A DNA stretch of 64,000 bases from Terebella lapidaria (GCA_949152475.1 OX424555.1:57021977-57085976); one strand, 5' to 3'. Counted from the first letter of the stretch, positions 21,851 to 34,001 are shown. Notes: generated by a model from the letters alone, not told the origin. Translations and numbers: made by a program.

Positions 21851-22710
21851 ATGGCGTATAGCATGGATACGGATTGGTTAGAACTTCTACGGGATTTACG
21901 CACCCTAAGTGTTTCCAGACCACGACATGGAAGTCAGTGTTTGTTTTAGTATAGTATATATTTATATAATGTAAATTCAACACAGATTTACTAGCAATCG
22001 TTCTTATATCAAATACAGGTTTCACAGAAACGGTCCACGACAAAAAGAGTCTTCGGGAACTGTACGAGAAAGCTGAACAATACGTAGCCGCAAAGTTCAA
22101 TTCACCACGCACATGCGGTGTCTTATATCGTGACAAATCCCCCGCGTACTTCAGCGACATCAGCCTCCTTCACGACAACGTGATGAAGCCGTACAAGAAG
22201 GACTGTCACGGAGATCCGATGTCACCAGTGAATGGCAGAATCAACGGTCTCTTCTTCACCGCCAACGTGGATCCGCTGACCGATCAGCCCCCATCAAGGT
22301 CAATATACGGCAGCCGACGTTTCCTGATAAAGCCACAAAGAATTCTGGATATAGCACCCAACGCCTACTTCACCGATTTCTACTGCGTCAACTCGAAGGG
22401 CACACACTACGTAACCTTGGTGCTGACTCGTCCTGGATCGACTGCGGACACTTTCTGCAAGGCGCATCTGATCCCATTCGATATAACAGATAACCCTTTT
22501 TTTTGCAAGACAGAGCCTTATTTCCTTGGTGGCAGTTACTTTTCTGTAACTACCGACCTTTGGGTTGAGATACTCGTCACTGAGAATATCGACCTTACAG
22601 CTGAGGAAGAGAAGGGTGCTGAATGGAAGACTGTACCCATGACGGGCAAAAGATCCGGAGGATCCAGTGGCCTCGTTAAGAATCCCCGCTGCAGATCATG
22701 CAATATCTAG
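21851..22710 (+). CDS. PHYHIP-like protein, copy 1 (257 aa, two exons)
   Basis: Exon 1 is 21851-21932 and exon 2 is 22019-22710, with an 86-bp GT-AG intron at phase 1. The intron splits a Ser codon in RHGS. The predicted 257-residue protein matches the C-terminal domain of phytanoyl-CoA hydroxylase-interacting protein. Landmarks are a short charged helix (LRELYEKAEQYVAAK, about 37-51), KDCHGDP (88-94), RINGLFFTANVDP, YGSRRFLI, NAYFTDFYCVNSKGTHYVTL, DTFCKAHLIPFD, LWVEILVTE and a final CRSCN (252-256). Vertebrate PHYHIP is about 330 aa with an N-terminal fibronectin III domain, absent here. No signal peptide or membrane segment is seen. PHYHIP binds phytanoyl-CoA hydroxylase; that role here is only inferred. 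The ATG at 21851 is shared with copy 2 (MAYSMD). Confidence 0.9.
22234..22463 (+). other. High-identity tract shared with copy 2
   Basis: By eye this 230-bp stretch differs from 26509-26738 at six positions (about 97% identity). The exon sequence before it is only about 78% identical and that after it about 84%. The sharp change on both sides suggests gene conversion between the two copies. It covers the core from RINGLFF to DTFCK. Confidence 0.65.
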
Positions 22711-22872
22711 ACTGTAGTGCCCCGGGATGAATGGCATGGATAATACTAAAGCAGGATTCCATGATTTGTTGGCACTTTTATGAGACTGAACTATGATTGA
22801 AGTAGTGTTACTCGTTACATTTCCTGGATCGAGCTGATATACAGAGTTGAGCACATCTGCTCTCCACATTGA

Positions 22873-24290
22873 ACACCACTGAGATCAAATCTATGCCATC
22901 AATCATTTATTCTATTGTTTTAGACGCATACCAATAATCGAAGGATGCTAGCCTTTGTTTCTTTGGCATATGCTTGATATATTTGTGCACATTTGAATAT
23001 ATAATGCAATTTGTGAATATGTACATGTACATGCAAAATACAATGTGCTTCCAATGAATGTCTTGTTATATGAATGTCACACTTAAGAAAAGAATAACTT
23101 GTTTTTATTGTGATGTATTGACAGGAGTTTTGCCCACAAATGTACATCCTTCCGGGTAGATATCACACGTATATACATTTAGACGTATGTTTTTTACCTA
23201 TTTATGATAAGATTTGCTCGTAGTTCAGCGATGCTTCATGATAAAACTTGCCACACGTCACCTGAGAGTTGAAGGGCAATTACCTACCAGGTTTTCGAAG
23301 CTCTCAAATTGAAAAAAATTGGCAATGTACCACTTTGGTCCCTCTACTAATACCACTGAGTTCAAATCTAGGCCACCAATCATTTATTCTATTGTTATAA
23401 ACGTGTTATTCTATACGAATATGGATGATAGATTTTGTTTAGAATGTAAATTAAAAAAAACAATTTGGCACATGCTTTGTATATATTTGTACATTTGAAT
23501 ATATAGCAGGATTTTGTGTACATGTACATACAAAATACAATGTGCTTCCTATGAATATCTTATTATATGAATGACGCGGCTGAGGAAAGAACAAATTGTT
23601 TTTTATTCTGATGTATTGAAATGAGCTTTGCCAACATATGTACATACTTCCGGATAGATATTAAATGTATATACAGTTAGGTGTATTTTTTTCCACCTAT
23701 TTTATGATAAGATTTGGCCGTAGTTTAATGATGCTGAATGGTATCGAGATATAACTTGGCACACGTCACCTGAGAGTTGAAGGGCAATTTCCTGCCAGGT
23801 ATTCAAAGCTCTATCTCCCAAATTAAAAAAGTACTACAATCTACCACTTTGGTCTATATATTTGGTCCATCTACTAACACCACTCAGATCAAATCTAGGC
23901 CATCAATCATTTATACTGTTATATTTTTGGCATATGCTTTGTATATTTTGTACATTTGAATATACATGATATATAGTACGATTTTGTGAATATGTACATG
24001 TACATGCAAAATACAATGTGCTCCCTAAAAATGAATGAATGCCACGCCTGAGAAAAGAATAATTGTTTTTATTCTGATGTATTGACACGTGTTAGATATT
24101 ACACGCATATTATACACTTAGATTTTTATGTACCTGTTTTATGCCAAGTTTTACCTGTAGTTTAGCGACACTGAACGATTACGTGAGATTTAACTTGCCA
24201 TTCATCACCTGAGAGTTGGAGGGCAGTTTCATCAAAGTTTTCGAATTTGTATCTGCCGAATTGAAAAAAAAAAACCAATCCACCATTTTG
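22873..24290 (+). repeat. Three tandem copies of the gene's 3' flank
   Basis: Units start near 22873, 23351 and 23877 with CACTGAGATCAAATCTA and GCCATCAATCATTTAT. They contain TGAATATATA and TACATGTACATGCAAAATAC blocks and end with CACCTGAGAGTTGAAGG. Unit length is about 410-525 bp. Gene copy 2 has a single matching unit at about 27139-27620. No coding sequence is included. Confidence 0.85.
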
Positions 24291-25020
24291 GTATATGTTT
24301 ATCTCTAAATAAGATCACAGGTGTCTGAACATATGTGGGATTCGATCATGATAACTTTTAGAACCAAGTATGGTTGCAACCAAAAGTATTGATTTGAAAG
24401 TGTTGTATGGCATAAAATTGCAAACATTGCACAAAATCGTGTCCTCCGAACCTACATGCAATTAACGATGGGGAAGAATGCTAACAGGGCCGAATATATA
24501 GGCATGTATCCTGAAAGCTCATTCACACTCATCATTCATTCATACTCAAATGAGGTAGACTCAATTAGGGCTGGAGTAGTATTTGAATGTGAGTTTGTCA
24601 ACTTCCCATTTCTGAGGTACTGCTCACACTCAGTTGGATTTAGCTCTTTTGGTATTCACAGAGGCCAATCAACCTTTGTTCCCTCGAAGGGAACCTTTAA
24701 TATAGCAGGTATTTTGAATATTTATAGGTTTGGATGTAAAAGCACCAAAATTGGTACAATTCAGGCTGAGTATCTGGATTGTATATCTGGATTGTAGCTA
24801 CACTACATAACCAGATTTTGCCGATTCCAGAAATATATCAAGACAGTAAGATGCATACCCTTGTGTTGTTTCTTACCCGGGGAACAAACGAGACATTAAG
24901 ATTCCACATATAGTAACACACAAGATTTCAATTTCCAAAATGGCTCAACAATACACAAACGTTCTAACCTCAGCATTCATAACTCAGTTAATGGATGTTT
25001 TTCTGGCAAATGATGTTCCA

Positions 25021-25440
25021 TTGGGAATTGCAACTGCAACAGGGTTCGGAAAAATCCACTTGCCCAAGAGGGGATTCGAACGCAGGATCCCACAAACGAT
25101 AGTCCAATACTCTACTAGGTGAGCCAAAGGGATATCCCATTAGCCGAGCTAGTAGGAATGTTGACTACCAAATTGGGCGAACCCTGAATGGGCCCTGGCA
25201 CATATTCCCGCCTCTTCGAAAATCTCGTCCCAGAAATTTGGGCAAGTCCCCACACTGGGCGCCAATGCTACAGGGTTCGGAAAAATCCACTTGCCCGAGT
25301 GGTGATTCGAAGCCAGGACCCCAGGAACGGTATCCCAACACTCTAGCAGGTGAGCTGAAGGAATATCACACTAGCCGAGCTAGTAGGAATGTTGACTACC
25401 AAATTGGGCGAAACCCGAATGGGCTCTGGCACACAACATA
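25021..25440 (-). mobile_element. Tandem pair of tRNA-derived SINE-like sequences
   Basis: Two related copies (about 25021-25200 and 25245-25440) share AGGGTTCGGAAAAATCCACT, GTAGGAATGTTGACTACC and AAATTGGGCGAA. On the minus strand each has a tRNA-like core: GGCTCACCTAGTAGAGTATT as an A-box region and GTTCGAATCCC as a B box in the first copy, more decayed in the second. Unit 2 lacks this pair, so it arrived after the duplication or was lost there. These are not functional tRNAs because the stems do not pair. Confidence 0.7.
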
Positions 25441-25530
25441 ATATATTCTCTATACAAACTGTCCACGATATCTCCTGAATTATGCAAGGTCAACAAAATT
25501 TGCTAACAATAATTGTAAGTCTGCAAGAAT

Positions 25531-28330
25531 TGGGACGCACTCATGTATTAATATCAAACTTAGACATTGCTCTTTATTTCGATAGGCGTTTCTGGGTTGA
25601 GTATGTCTGTGTCGAGTATCTTGATGTATTGTCAATAGCGTTGATAAACATTACTAGTATATCGCGATCAACACAGTACATTAGGTCTCACGATAAGTGT
25701 GGTTTTGTTGCAGGCAAATATCGTTCAGCTGTTTGTGTTATTGTATTATATTGATCAACACGCAACTTGCAGACGAATATATACGTATCACGGTTGCTTG
25801 TATTATATTGGCAAGCAACACCAATTGTACTCAATTGTCTCTCAATTGTACCAATGTATGCCCCTGACGACACGCAGCTTGCAAACGAATGCATACGTAT
25901 CACGGAAACAGGAAATCACGATATTTCGGTTTCAGTAATGGTGCATGTGTATGCTGAACTGCGCAGTTAGAATAAGGCGTTGTATGACGTCTGGTGCTAA
26001 AACCACTGTCAACCCCCAGTCCGCCGTCTGTGTTACAGGAGGATGTAACATCAGTATTGGATGAGTATATAGCCATTGTATTCACGACAATATTATAACA
26101 ATGGCGTATAGCATGGATCTGGATTGGTTAGGTTTTCTGGATAGTTTTGAAACTCTGAGTGTCAGACCACGACATGGAAGTAGGTGTTTGTTTCATGATG
26201 CATGTATTTGTATAATAATGTGCACCTTCAATACCGAATACTTTTATTCATCAATGCATATATTTTAGTGAGATCCAGCAATAGTTCTCATACCAAATAC
26301 AGGTTTTCACGCAACGGTACACGATAAAGACAGTCTTCAGAAACTGTACACGAAGGCAGAGAAATACGTAGCGGCAAAGTTCAATACGCCACGAACATGC
26401 AGCGTCTTATACCGAGATAAGTCGCCCACCTACTTCAGCCTTCTCCACGACAACATAATGAAGCCGTACAAAAAGGACTGTCATGGCGATCCGAAGTCAC
26501 CAGTGAACGGCAGAATCAACGGTCTCTTCTTCACCGCCAACGTGGATCCTCTGACCGATCAGCCCCCATCGAGGTCAATATACGGCAGCCGACGTTTCCT
26601 GATAAAGCCACAAAGACTTCTGGATATAGCACCCAACGCCTACTTCACCGATTTCTACTGCGTCAACTCGAAGGGCACTCACTACGTTACCTTGGTGCTG
26701 GCTCGTCCTGGATCGACTGCGGACACTTTCTGCAAGGCAAATCTGATCCCGTTCGACATAACGGACAACCCATTTTTCTGTAAGAAAGAACCCTACTTCG
26801 GTGGATGTAGTTATTATACTGTAACCACCAGCCTTTGGGTTGAAATACTCGTCACTGAAAACATCGACCTTAAAGCTGAAGAAGAGAAGGGTGCTGAATG
26901 GAAAACTGTCCCCATGACGGGCAAAAGATCTGGAGGTTCCAGTGGTCTCGTTAAGAACCGGTTCTGCGGATCATGCAATATTTAAAACAGTGGAGCCCGG
27001 GATGAGTGACACGGATAATGATACAGCTGGATTCCATGTTTTATTGACACTTATGAGACTGCTTATATGACACTTGTATGAGACTTAAGTCAGTATTGAT
27101 ATATACATAGCTAAACACGTCTGCTTTCCACAGTTAACAACACCGAGGACAAAGCTAGGCCATCAATGATATATTCGATTGTTATAGATATGTTATTCAT
27201 CACAAATAATAATCTTTTTTTATTGTTATACATTATATATTATGTAATGTTAACATACTTTGAAGAGTGCTAGACTTCGATTAAAATGTAAATTGAAACA
27301 AGATATATGTGCCATACGCTTTGTATATTTACACGCATTAAGCGTTCAGTACAATATGCCGAGTTTGGATATATAAATGCGATTTTGTGAATATATACAC
27401 AAAATTATATATACGTGTTATACGTATACGTTAGTAGCCACGCTGAGAAATGCATAAATTATTTTGATTTTGATGTATTGACATGTGTGTTGCCCGCATC
27501 TGTACATGCTGCTTCCGGGTAAATATTATTGAATACATGAATACATTCAGATGTATGTTTTAACCTGCTTTGCTTTCAGTGCCGATTAACGATATTGCGA
27601 TGTAGCTTGCTAACACGGACGAAAAGCTGAAACTACAGGCATGTGTTCTGAAAGCTCACTCAATCATCCTTCACTCATCAGTCAACTGAGGTAGACTCAT
27701 GAAAGTAGGGCTCGAGGAGAATTTGAGTTCGAGTTTGAGCTCGACCTCTCATTCCAGACATATTGCTCACACTTTTGGATTTAGCTCTTTTAATATTCAC
27801 ACAGGTCACTCAACCTTTGCTCACTCGAGGGAAACATTTAATATAGCATGTTTGTTGCAAATCGCGGGTTTGGATGTAAAAGCACCAAAATTGGTACAAT
27901 TCAGGTTGAGTACATACATGTATATCGTGATTTTAGATACAATACAAAGCCCGATTTTGCCCGATTCCAGAAATACATCAAGACAAATAAGATGTATAAT
28001 TATTTTTTATGTTGTTTTCTTACCTGGGGAAGCTAACTAGACACTCAGATTCCACATACAGACATAAAATATGTCAGTTTCCCAAATGACCCACCAAAAC
28101 AAAAAAGTTCTATGTTCAGCATTCATAACTCAGCTAGTCCCAGAGTAATGATGTTCCATATGAGGTTATTCACATATACAATCTGTCCATGATATCTCCC
28201 GAGAAAATATATACAAGATTATCAATTTGCATGAATACAAGACGGTCGACCATATTTGCTAACAATAATTGTATGTCTGCAAGAATAGGATTCCCACGCT
28301 CAATAACTGGACATACACATTCCAACAGCT
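25531..28330 (+). repeat. Segmental duplication unit 2 (contains gene copy 2)
   Basis: Unit 2 matches unit 1 from its upstream TATCGCGATCAA block to the distal GCTAACAATAATTGTATGTC block. It follows unit 1 directly. It holds one 3'-flank copy where unit 1 has three, and no SINE pair or CT microsatellite. Its distal part may also overlap a TIR element, with AGGCATGTGTTCTGAAAGCT near 27638 facing AGCTTTCAGAATACAGGCAT near 28616-28635. Confidence 0.8.
26101..26985 (+). CDS. PHYHIP-like protein, copy 2 (253 aa, two exons)
   Basis: Exon 1 is 26101-26179 and exon 2 is 26303-26985, with a 123-bp GT-AG intron in the same phase-1 position as copy 1. The protein begins MAYSMDLDW. It keeps KDCHGDPKSPVNGRINGLFF (84-103), NAYFTDFYC, the LWVEILVTE strand and the terminal CGSCN. 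It differs from copy 1 by a three-residue deletion (DIS) before LLHDN and by clustered changes in the segment after NPFFC and in the last ten residues. There are no stops or frameshifts, so it is probably functional. Like copy 1 it has no fibronectin III domain. Function beyond family membership is unknown. Upstream sequence is shared with copy 1, so the two may be regulated alike. Confidence 0.9.
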
Positions 28331-28635
28331 TCTGAAAGTAGTCTTGCATCATAGCCTGTATCATACTTGAAAATCCCCACCGCGGACCTATCAGCACCTA
28401 TCAGCCATGAATGTACACAAAGAACCAACAAGAGGAAGGCTCAATGCAGGTGTACCTTCTCCTCAAGCATTACTCAACATCGTACAGTAAATTAAGCATG
28501 AGTGACGTACGTGATTGCTTGGAGGGTGTGGTCGATCTTTCCCTCGCTGAAGCCGACCTTACATTCAGTGAGGATGGGGCTAGACTCAATGCGTGTGCGG
28601 TAGAGACTCACTACGTGAGCTTTCAGAATACAGGC

Positions 28636-29383
28636 ATTGGTAATAAAATTATTGTATAGTATCAAGAATAATTTTGTAATTCAAAAGCGAAAATGAAAAA
28701 TGGATAAGGCAAGTCGAAATCGAAATTGTTATAATACCTATCTATTGTTATAATATCTATCCCATACATTTGAATGTTTCAACTTCGCCATGATTATTCG
28801 ACATGATTATAATTATTATCATATGTACATGTATCGAATTGCTGTATATCTTTGCCGCATACATTTTTCAAGGAGTGTATTGCTATAACCGTAATATTAA
28901 CAAATTATGCTTAACACGTTGTCTTTAAATTTTGAATTTTATTGTTTCATTTTCTCCACATGTATTTTTTTTTATATCTCTCAAGACATGTAATGTACAA
29001 AATCGCAAGGAAATATTTTACCTCATACATTTGCCTTTTTAATTATAATTTTGCACTGTATATTATACGACTACGTAAATAAAATAATAAGAATAATATA
29101 AATTTCTACATCCATTGCTCTTGCTCAGACTGAAAAAAAATGTTCAGTGTACATATATCATGTATATGGCATGTCAATCGAACTTGCCACACTTGTATTC
29201 ATGACGGAATAGGATAGAACCCCATATATTTCATTGCAACATAGTGTAAAAACATAGAACGTTCACACGCAGGGCAAAACAGCGAAAAATGGCGCAGTAC
29301 TGGTGGTTATTACCTCATCACTAGGCGTTTATCAGCACGAGTATTGATCGACATGGTCGCAAACTGGGTCTGCGTATATCAAG
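28636..29383. other. AT-rich spacer between copies 2 and 3
   Basis: This is very AT-rich with many TATA-like runs (28970-29110) and no recognisable gene. It separates the recent duplicate pair from the older third copy. Confidence 0.4.
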
Positions 29384-29393
29384 TATATAAATA
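29384..29393 (+). promoter_or_regulatory. Candidate TATA box of PHYHIP-like copy 3
   Basis: TATATAAATA lies about 450 bp before the start codon of copy 3. If used, it would give a long 5' leader containing short upstream frames. In this AT-rich region such a match can be chance. Confidence 0.25.
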
Positions 29394-29842
29394 CACGTAT
29401 GTAGGTCAGATAAATACATCTCTTGTTTACAAACACATTTCAGATACAGATTCTCGAGTCTATTTCAATAAAACATACAATCATGTCAGTTCTAGACCAG
29501 GATCAATTTCTGAATTGCGAAACATCATCGTTTGGCTTTGATCATTCCAGAACACAATGGCTTTTTGCCAAGTGGAAAATAGTGGTTTCCAAAAATTTGC
29601 ATACGTGGGAAATCCCGTTACTTTCACATGTAACCACACTGGTATTTTCAACTATCATATAGTATTTATTGGACATCGAGCCAGACATATAATCAGAAAT
29701 GACGAACCAGATGTTCAATCCAAATATGAACGCAAATTTGCACCATTGTATGTATGAACACACTCCTGCTTTCACAAGACCTAGGATAGATACGGCGATT
29801 TGGGATTATTCGTATTTGTGTGGATCTACACCATATTTTACC

Positions 29843-30955
29843 ATGGGAAATATGTCGAGCTCTTCAGACGATCTAACCGAATCATTCAGTGCGTTGTCGG
29901 TCTCACCAAATCAGCCACGACATGGAAGTAAGACTAAAATATATTTACTATTACACGTAGATGAAGTTTAATGAGCGTTAAATCTATACACGAATATATT
30001 GTGGATTTTGTTTTGTTGTAAATGGGGGTTAAGGGGGCGGGGGGGGGGGGGGGGGGTGATATCATTTGACAGTAATTATGTGGGTATTGTTCCGAACAGC
30101 TTTGAAAATAGAGACAAATTTGTATCACAAGTACTGTACATTGAAGTGAGGAAACTGGTCTAATGTTGCACTTTTAATTTGATTCAATTCATTGTTGCTG
30201 TTAATTTCACAAACGGGATCACACGAACATGCATTTAACATATCCACACTAATCTATGTTTTTCAGGGCCGAGCAAACAAGTCTACTCAAAGAAGAAACT
30301 GCAGAAGCTCTACGGGAAGGCAGAGATGTACCTGGAGTCGAAGTCATGCAAGATGAGGCTTTGCAGAGACCTCTACAGAGACAAGTCGCGGGACTATTTC
30401 CAAGACATCATTCACGAACAACGATCGATCATGAGGCCATACATCAAGGACTGCCACGGCGACCCCAAGTCCCCAGTCAACAACAGAATCAACGGTCTCT
30501 TCTTCGCCGCCAACGTAAATCGCCGTACAGGTCAACCTCAAGAACCCTCCATCTACGGTGAGAGGAGGTTTCTAATCACACCAGACAGGATCATGGACAT
30601 CGCGCCGAATGCTTACTTCACGGATTTCTATTGTGTACACAACGACACACACTATGTCACGCTGGTGCTGACATCGCCAGGCTCGGACACGGACAGGTTC
30701 TGCAAGAAGCGTTTGATACCGTTTGACATCGAGAACAACCCGTTTTTCTGCGTAGTCACCGACAGAAATGGCAATAGGAGATTCAAAGTCACAGACGGTT
30801 TGTGGGTGGAGATACTCGTTACTGAACCTATCAACGTAACAGACGAGGTGCGATTACGCAATGCCTCGTGGAAGAACGTCGAGATGAAGGGACGTAGATC
30901 GGGAGGCAAGACTGGACTGGTCAAGAATTTGAACTGCCCCGACTGCAACCTGTGA
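29843..30955 (+). CDS. PHYHIP-like protein, copy 3 (257 aa, two exons)
   Basis: Exon 1 is 29843-29927 and exon 2 is 30267-30955, with a 339-bp intron at the same phase-1 site after PRHG. The chosen ATG lies in ACCATGG, a strong initiation context, and gives 257 residues as in copy 1. An in-frame ATG at 29699 would add 48 residues not seen in the paralogues. Landmarks are KKLQKLYGKAEMYLESK, DYFQDIIHEQ, KDCHGDPKSPVN, RINGLFFAANV, YGERRFLI, NAYFTDFYCVHNDTHYVTL, LWVEILVTEPI and the terminal CPDCN. The LRNAS insertion and lower identity show it diverged before copies 1 and 2 split. Exon GC is clearly higher than that of the flanks. Role inferred from PHYHIP only. Confidence 0.9.
30033..30056 (+). 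repeat. Poly-G tract in the intron of copy 3
   Basis: A G run with a single C interruption lies inside the intron, opposite in strand sense to the poly-C found upstream of copy 1. It is likely unstable in length. Confidence 0.9.
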
Positions 30956-31514
30956 TATTGGTAAAATATTTATGACCTCCGATTTGATACCAGTTTGCTG
31001 AAGTCAGCCTGTACAGAGCCTGAACTCGGGTACAGAGCCTGTTGTATGGAACTCGAGTCTGCATAGATTATGTGGACTTTATTCTTCCCGTGTATTCATG
31101 GACATCTGCGATTGGCTTATTGTGATATTGCTAGTGTGATCTGCACTCCTGCATAAAACGTGTATAATGTCATATCATGTTGTATATTACTTCAGTCACA
31201 TGTTAATGAATATCATAAATGTATGTTGCGTTTATATGACATAGCAACTAGCAATATATAGTCATTTGAGATATAACACAATATTTTCATATTTGTATGA
31301 CAATGATGTCTTAATAATTTCTAGTGGTGTTATCATTCATATAAGGGAATATTTTTGATAAAGGTGCAACACAAATATCTTGATATCTTATCAACATCTG
31401 TTCCAGTTTTCGCTGTTGTCACTGTCAAGTTGATAATGATGCGTTTGAAATGTGTAAATAATTGATACGTTTCTCCGTGTGAAACTGTCTGTTACATGGA
31501 ACAGCTGTTATGAG

Positions 31515-31520
31515 AATAAA
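31515..31520 (+). terminator. Polyadenylation signal of copy 3
   Basis: AATAAA, overlapping a second AATAAA, lies 560 bp after the stop codon with no gene in between. It is the best candidate for the 3' end of copy 3. No clear signal was found for copies 1 and 2. Confidence 0.5.
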
Positions 31521-31529
31521 TAAATCCAG

Positions 31530-33584
31530 ACACAAAAACATTATTTCATTCTCAGTGTAAACTCCTCATAAATTAGCATTTGAATTCACGGCTCCGAGAA
31601 TCATATTTTATGTGTGAACAAATTTTGCACATGTGGTAGGATAATAAGTTCCAGCATTTAGACAAAAATATATTTACCAAAGAATTACAATCAGCCCAAC
31701 ACCAAGAACCAGCTAAATATACTACTACTATTAGTACGTTTCCTCCAAACTTTGACGTCTGTATGCTTAGTCAAATACAACAGGCATTCTACCGCAAAAT
31801 AAGGGTTCTTCGAGTATAATTAAAAACCAAAAACTTACTAATGTGTATAGAGACGTCAACCAAAACAACTATATAACTTCCTCTTACAGAATATGTTTAT
31901 TTGAATGGTATTGTCTGCGAGTCAACTTTCAGCAAATAGAAGGTCCAGGCACCAGAGATTTTGAAAAAAGTTCTATGAATATGCGGGTGCCGATAGCAGA
32001 TGCTTTATCATTCCCAAAAAATACATACACAGTGTGTACACACTTGTTACAGATGACACAAAAAACAGTGATAAACATTTATATTTAACCACCAATGATG
32101 TATGTAATCAAATGTCGGATGTGTGGTAAACAAATTAACTAGTGATTTACCTCTACAATGGCGTCCAATAATATTTTGTTTTATTCTATAAATTTCTGCT
32201 ATTTTGAAACCTACAAATATCATAAAGTACCCATCATGAGTACCCATGGAGAGCCCAATGCATTGAAATTAGAGAAACCTACTATTTTTCACTATATGGC
32301 CGTTTTGGCGTTTCAATGTCATTGGAGGTCAAATTCAAGGTCATCATTTAAATAGCCATGTATTACTGAATGTGCCAGTATTTGGGCTCTACTTTGAAAC
32401 ATTTTGGCAGTAAGCCCACCAATACATGCAACTCCTATACCGGTGTGTCAACCTATGACCACAAATACAAACAGAATAAGATGATGCCAACGGGAAACCT
32501 GAAATACATCATTTTCAAGAATGAAAACAAAGCCCGTCCAAAAATTATAATTCAAGACCACTTTGGCGTCATATGATTCAGACAGTGTGCAATATATAGT
32601 TGTTTCTACTGTACCCTTGATAAAATCACCATCCGACTGCCTAACAATTGAGGAATGCGAAATAAATCATATACTAGGTGTATGACGAGTACACCAGTAC
32701 CCAATCAAAAACCCAAAGGATACTGCAACCCAGATCACAAAGTAACACGACTTCACATAATTTTGGGGGTAAATCAGAATGACTGCCACTACTGAATCAG
32801 GGACATTGAAACCGATACGCATCACGAATCTAGGTCTACATGGGGAAGTCATTGGTATACATTTCTTTTTGATTGTGATAACCTTTATAAATATTGCTGA
32901 CAGTCGAAAATTGGATGGCTAGACAGTCGACAGATGCATCGCCATGGCAATAGGTCATCATATGATAGGTAAAGTTTCAGGCAAAATGAGGCATAATCTT
33001 AGAGGTGACTTCAGATCCTCTCGTGGAAGTTAGCGACGACAATGTGCAGTTATATAGAGACGTATTCACTGTGATTATTTGCTCTTACTCCACAGAATCC
33101 GAGGGGAAAAAACAGCCAAATTATGTGTTCTCTTTGGTGATGGTGACATACGGGATGAGTCTGATGTATTCTGCCTGAAAATACCAGAGGATTTCATGAC
33201 TCAAACTAATCAATAATATTCAAAGAATCTCCTACGTCATGGGCAAAACGTAGTGGAGCCTGGGCATCATGGGCACCTGTCATAATATTTTCCTTATGAG
33301 ATGTACCTGCACCGGCTCCCTCTGGTGAATGCTTCTCAACTACGTTCTTGATGCAGACGACGGATGGTGATAGCTGGTGAGATTTGGCACGTTTATTTTA
33401 CACTAACTGACTGACTAACTAATGACCCGCCACCAATTCCAGGGCTTGCACGATGTGATAATTTGTTTGAGAAATCGAGAATTACCAGGAACGATAGAAT
33501 AGTCATACTTACCTTTCCACCACACTGCAGTCACAAACTGCAACCCTGACCGTTCCGTATATGAAAAATATTCAAGAGCTATCA
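31530..33584. other. Intergenic spacer
   Basis: No gene is recognised. A short fragment related to the 134-bp satellite, AGGTCAAATTCAAGGTCAT, lies at about 32327-32345, isolated from any other part of that element. The rest has no visible repeat or domain. Confidence 0.4.
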
Positions 33585-33716
33585 CAACTGTACGGAAACG
33601 TATTGCTATCAAGTGGATTGAACTATTTATCTCGTACGTACGACTTATATACGTACGAGATATACGACTTACACGACTTAGTATCTCGTACGTACGACTT
33701 AGTATCTCGTATATAC

Positions 33717-33766
33717 AATAGACGTGGAATCAATACCCAGTATCAAGTATTCCGAGCAAACAAAAT
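33717..33766 (-). mobile_element. Retroelement 3' terminus fragment
   Basis: This 50-bp fragment, from AATAGACGTGGAATCAATAC to CGAGCAAACAAAAT, matches the terminus at 15021-15070 in the same orientation. Its end coincides with the ends of the other two copies, which supports a common 3' boundary. Confidence 0.7.
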
Positions 33767-34001
33767 TACTAAGTCGTGTGTACGACTTATCAACTCGTAC
33801 GTATGGCTTATTAACTCATATGTACAACTTATTAACTCGTACATACAACTTATTAACTCGTACGTACGAGCGAGTAAGTCGTACTTATGAGATACTAAGT
33901 CATATGTATGAGTTTAATAAGTCGTACATAATTATGAGTTGATAAGCTGTACGTACGAGTTGAGAAGTCGTACACACGACTTAATAAGTTGGTGTATAAG
34001 A

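Larger units (their letters stand above)
20796..25530 (+). repeat. Segmental duplication unit 1 (contains gene copy 1)
   Basis: Unit 1 and unit 2 share their upstream parts (20796-21020 with 25535-25730), the 5' flank (21550-21850 with 25870-26100), the gene, the 3' flank and a distal part (24490-25520 with 27640-28290). Shared landmarks include GCTAACAATAATTGTA and GCACCAAAATTGGTACAATT. Unit 1 is longer because it carries extra 3'-flank copies and a SINE pair. The direct head-to-tail arrangement with nearly abutting ends implies tandem duplication of the whole unit. Confidence 0.8.

Noticed and set aside
25060..25140. Minus-strand tRNA gene
   Set aside because: A and B box likeness only; stems do not form, and a second related copy marks it as a repeat.
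29699..29842. Longer N-terminus for gene copy 3 from an upstream in-frame ATG
   Set aside because: The extra 48 residues have no counterpart in copies 1 and 2, and the ATG at 29843 has a better initiation context and gives the same length as copy 1.
30256..30561. 101-codon frame overlapping gene copy 3
   Set aside because: Shadow frame of the real exon 2; the paralogues do not keep it open.
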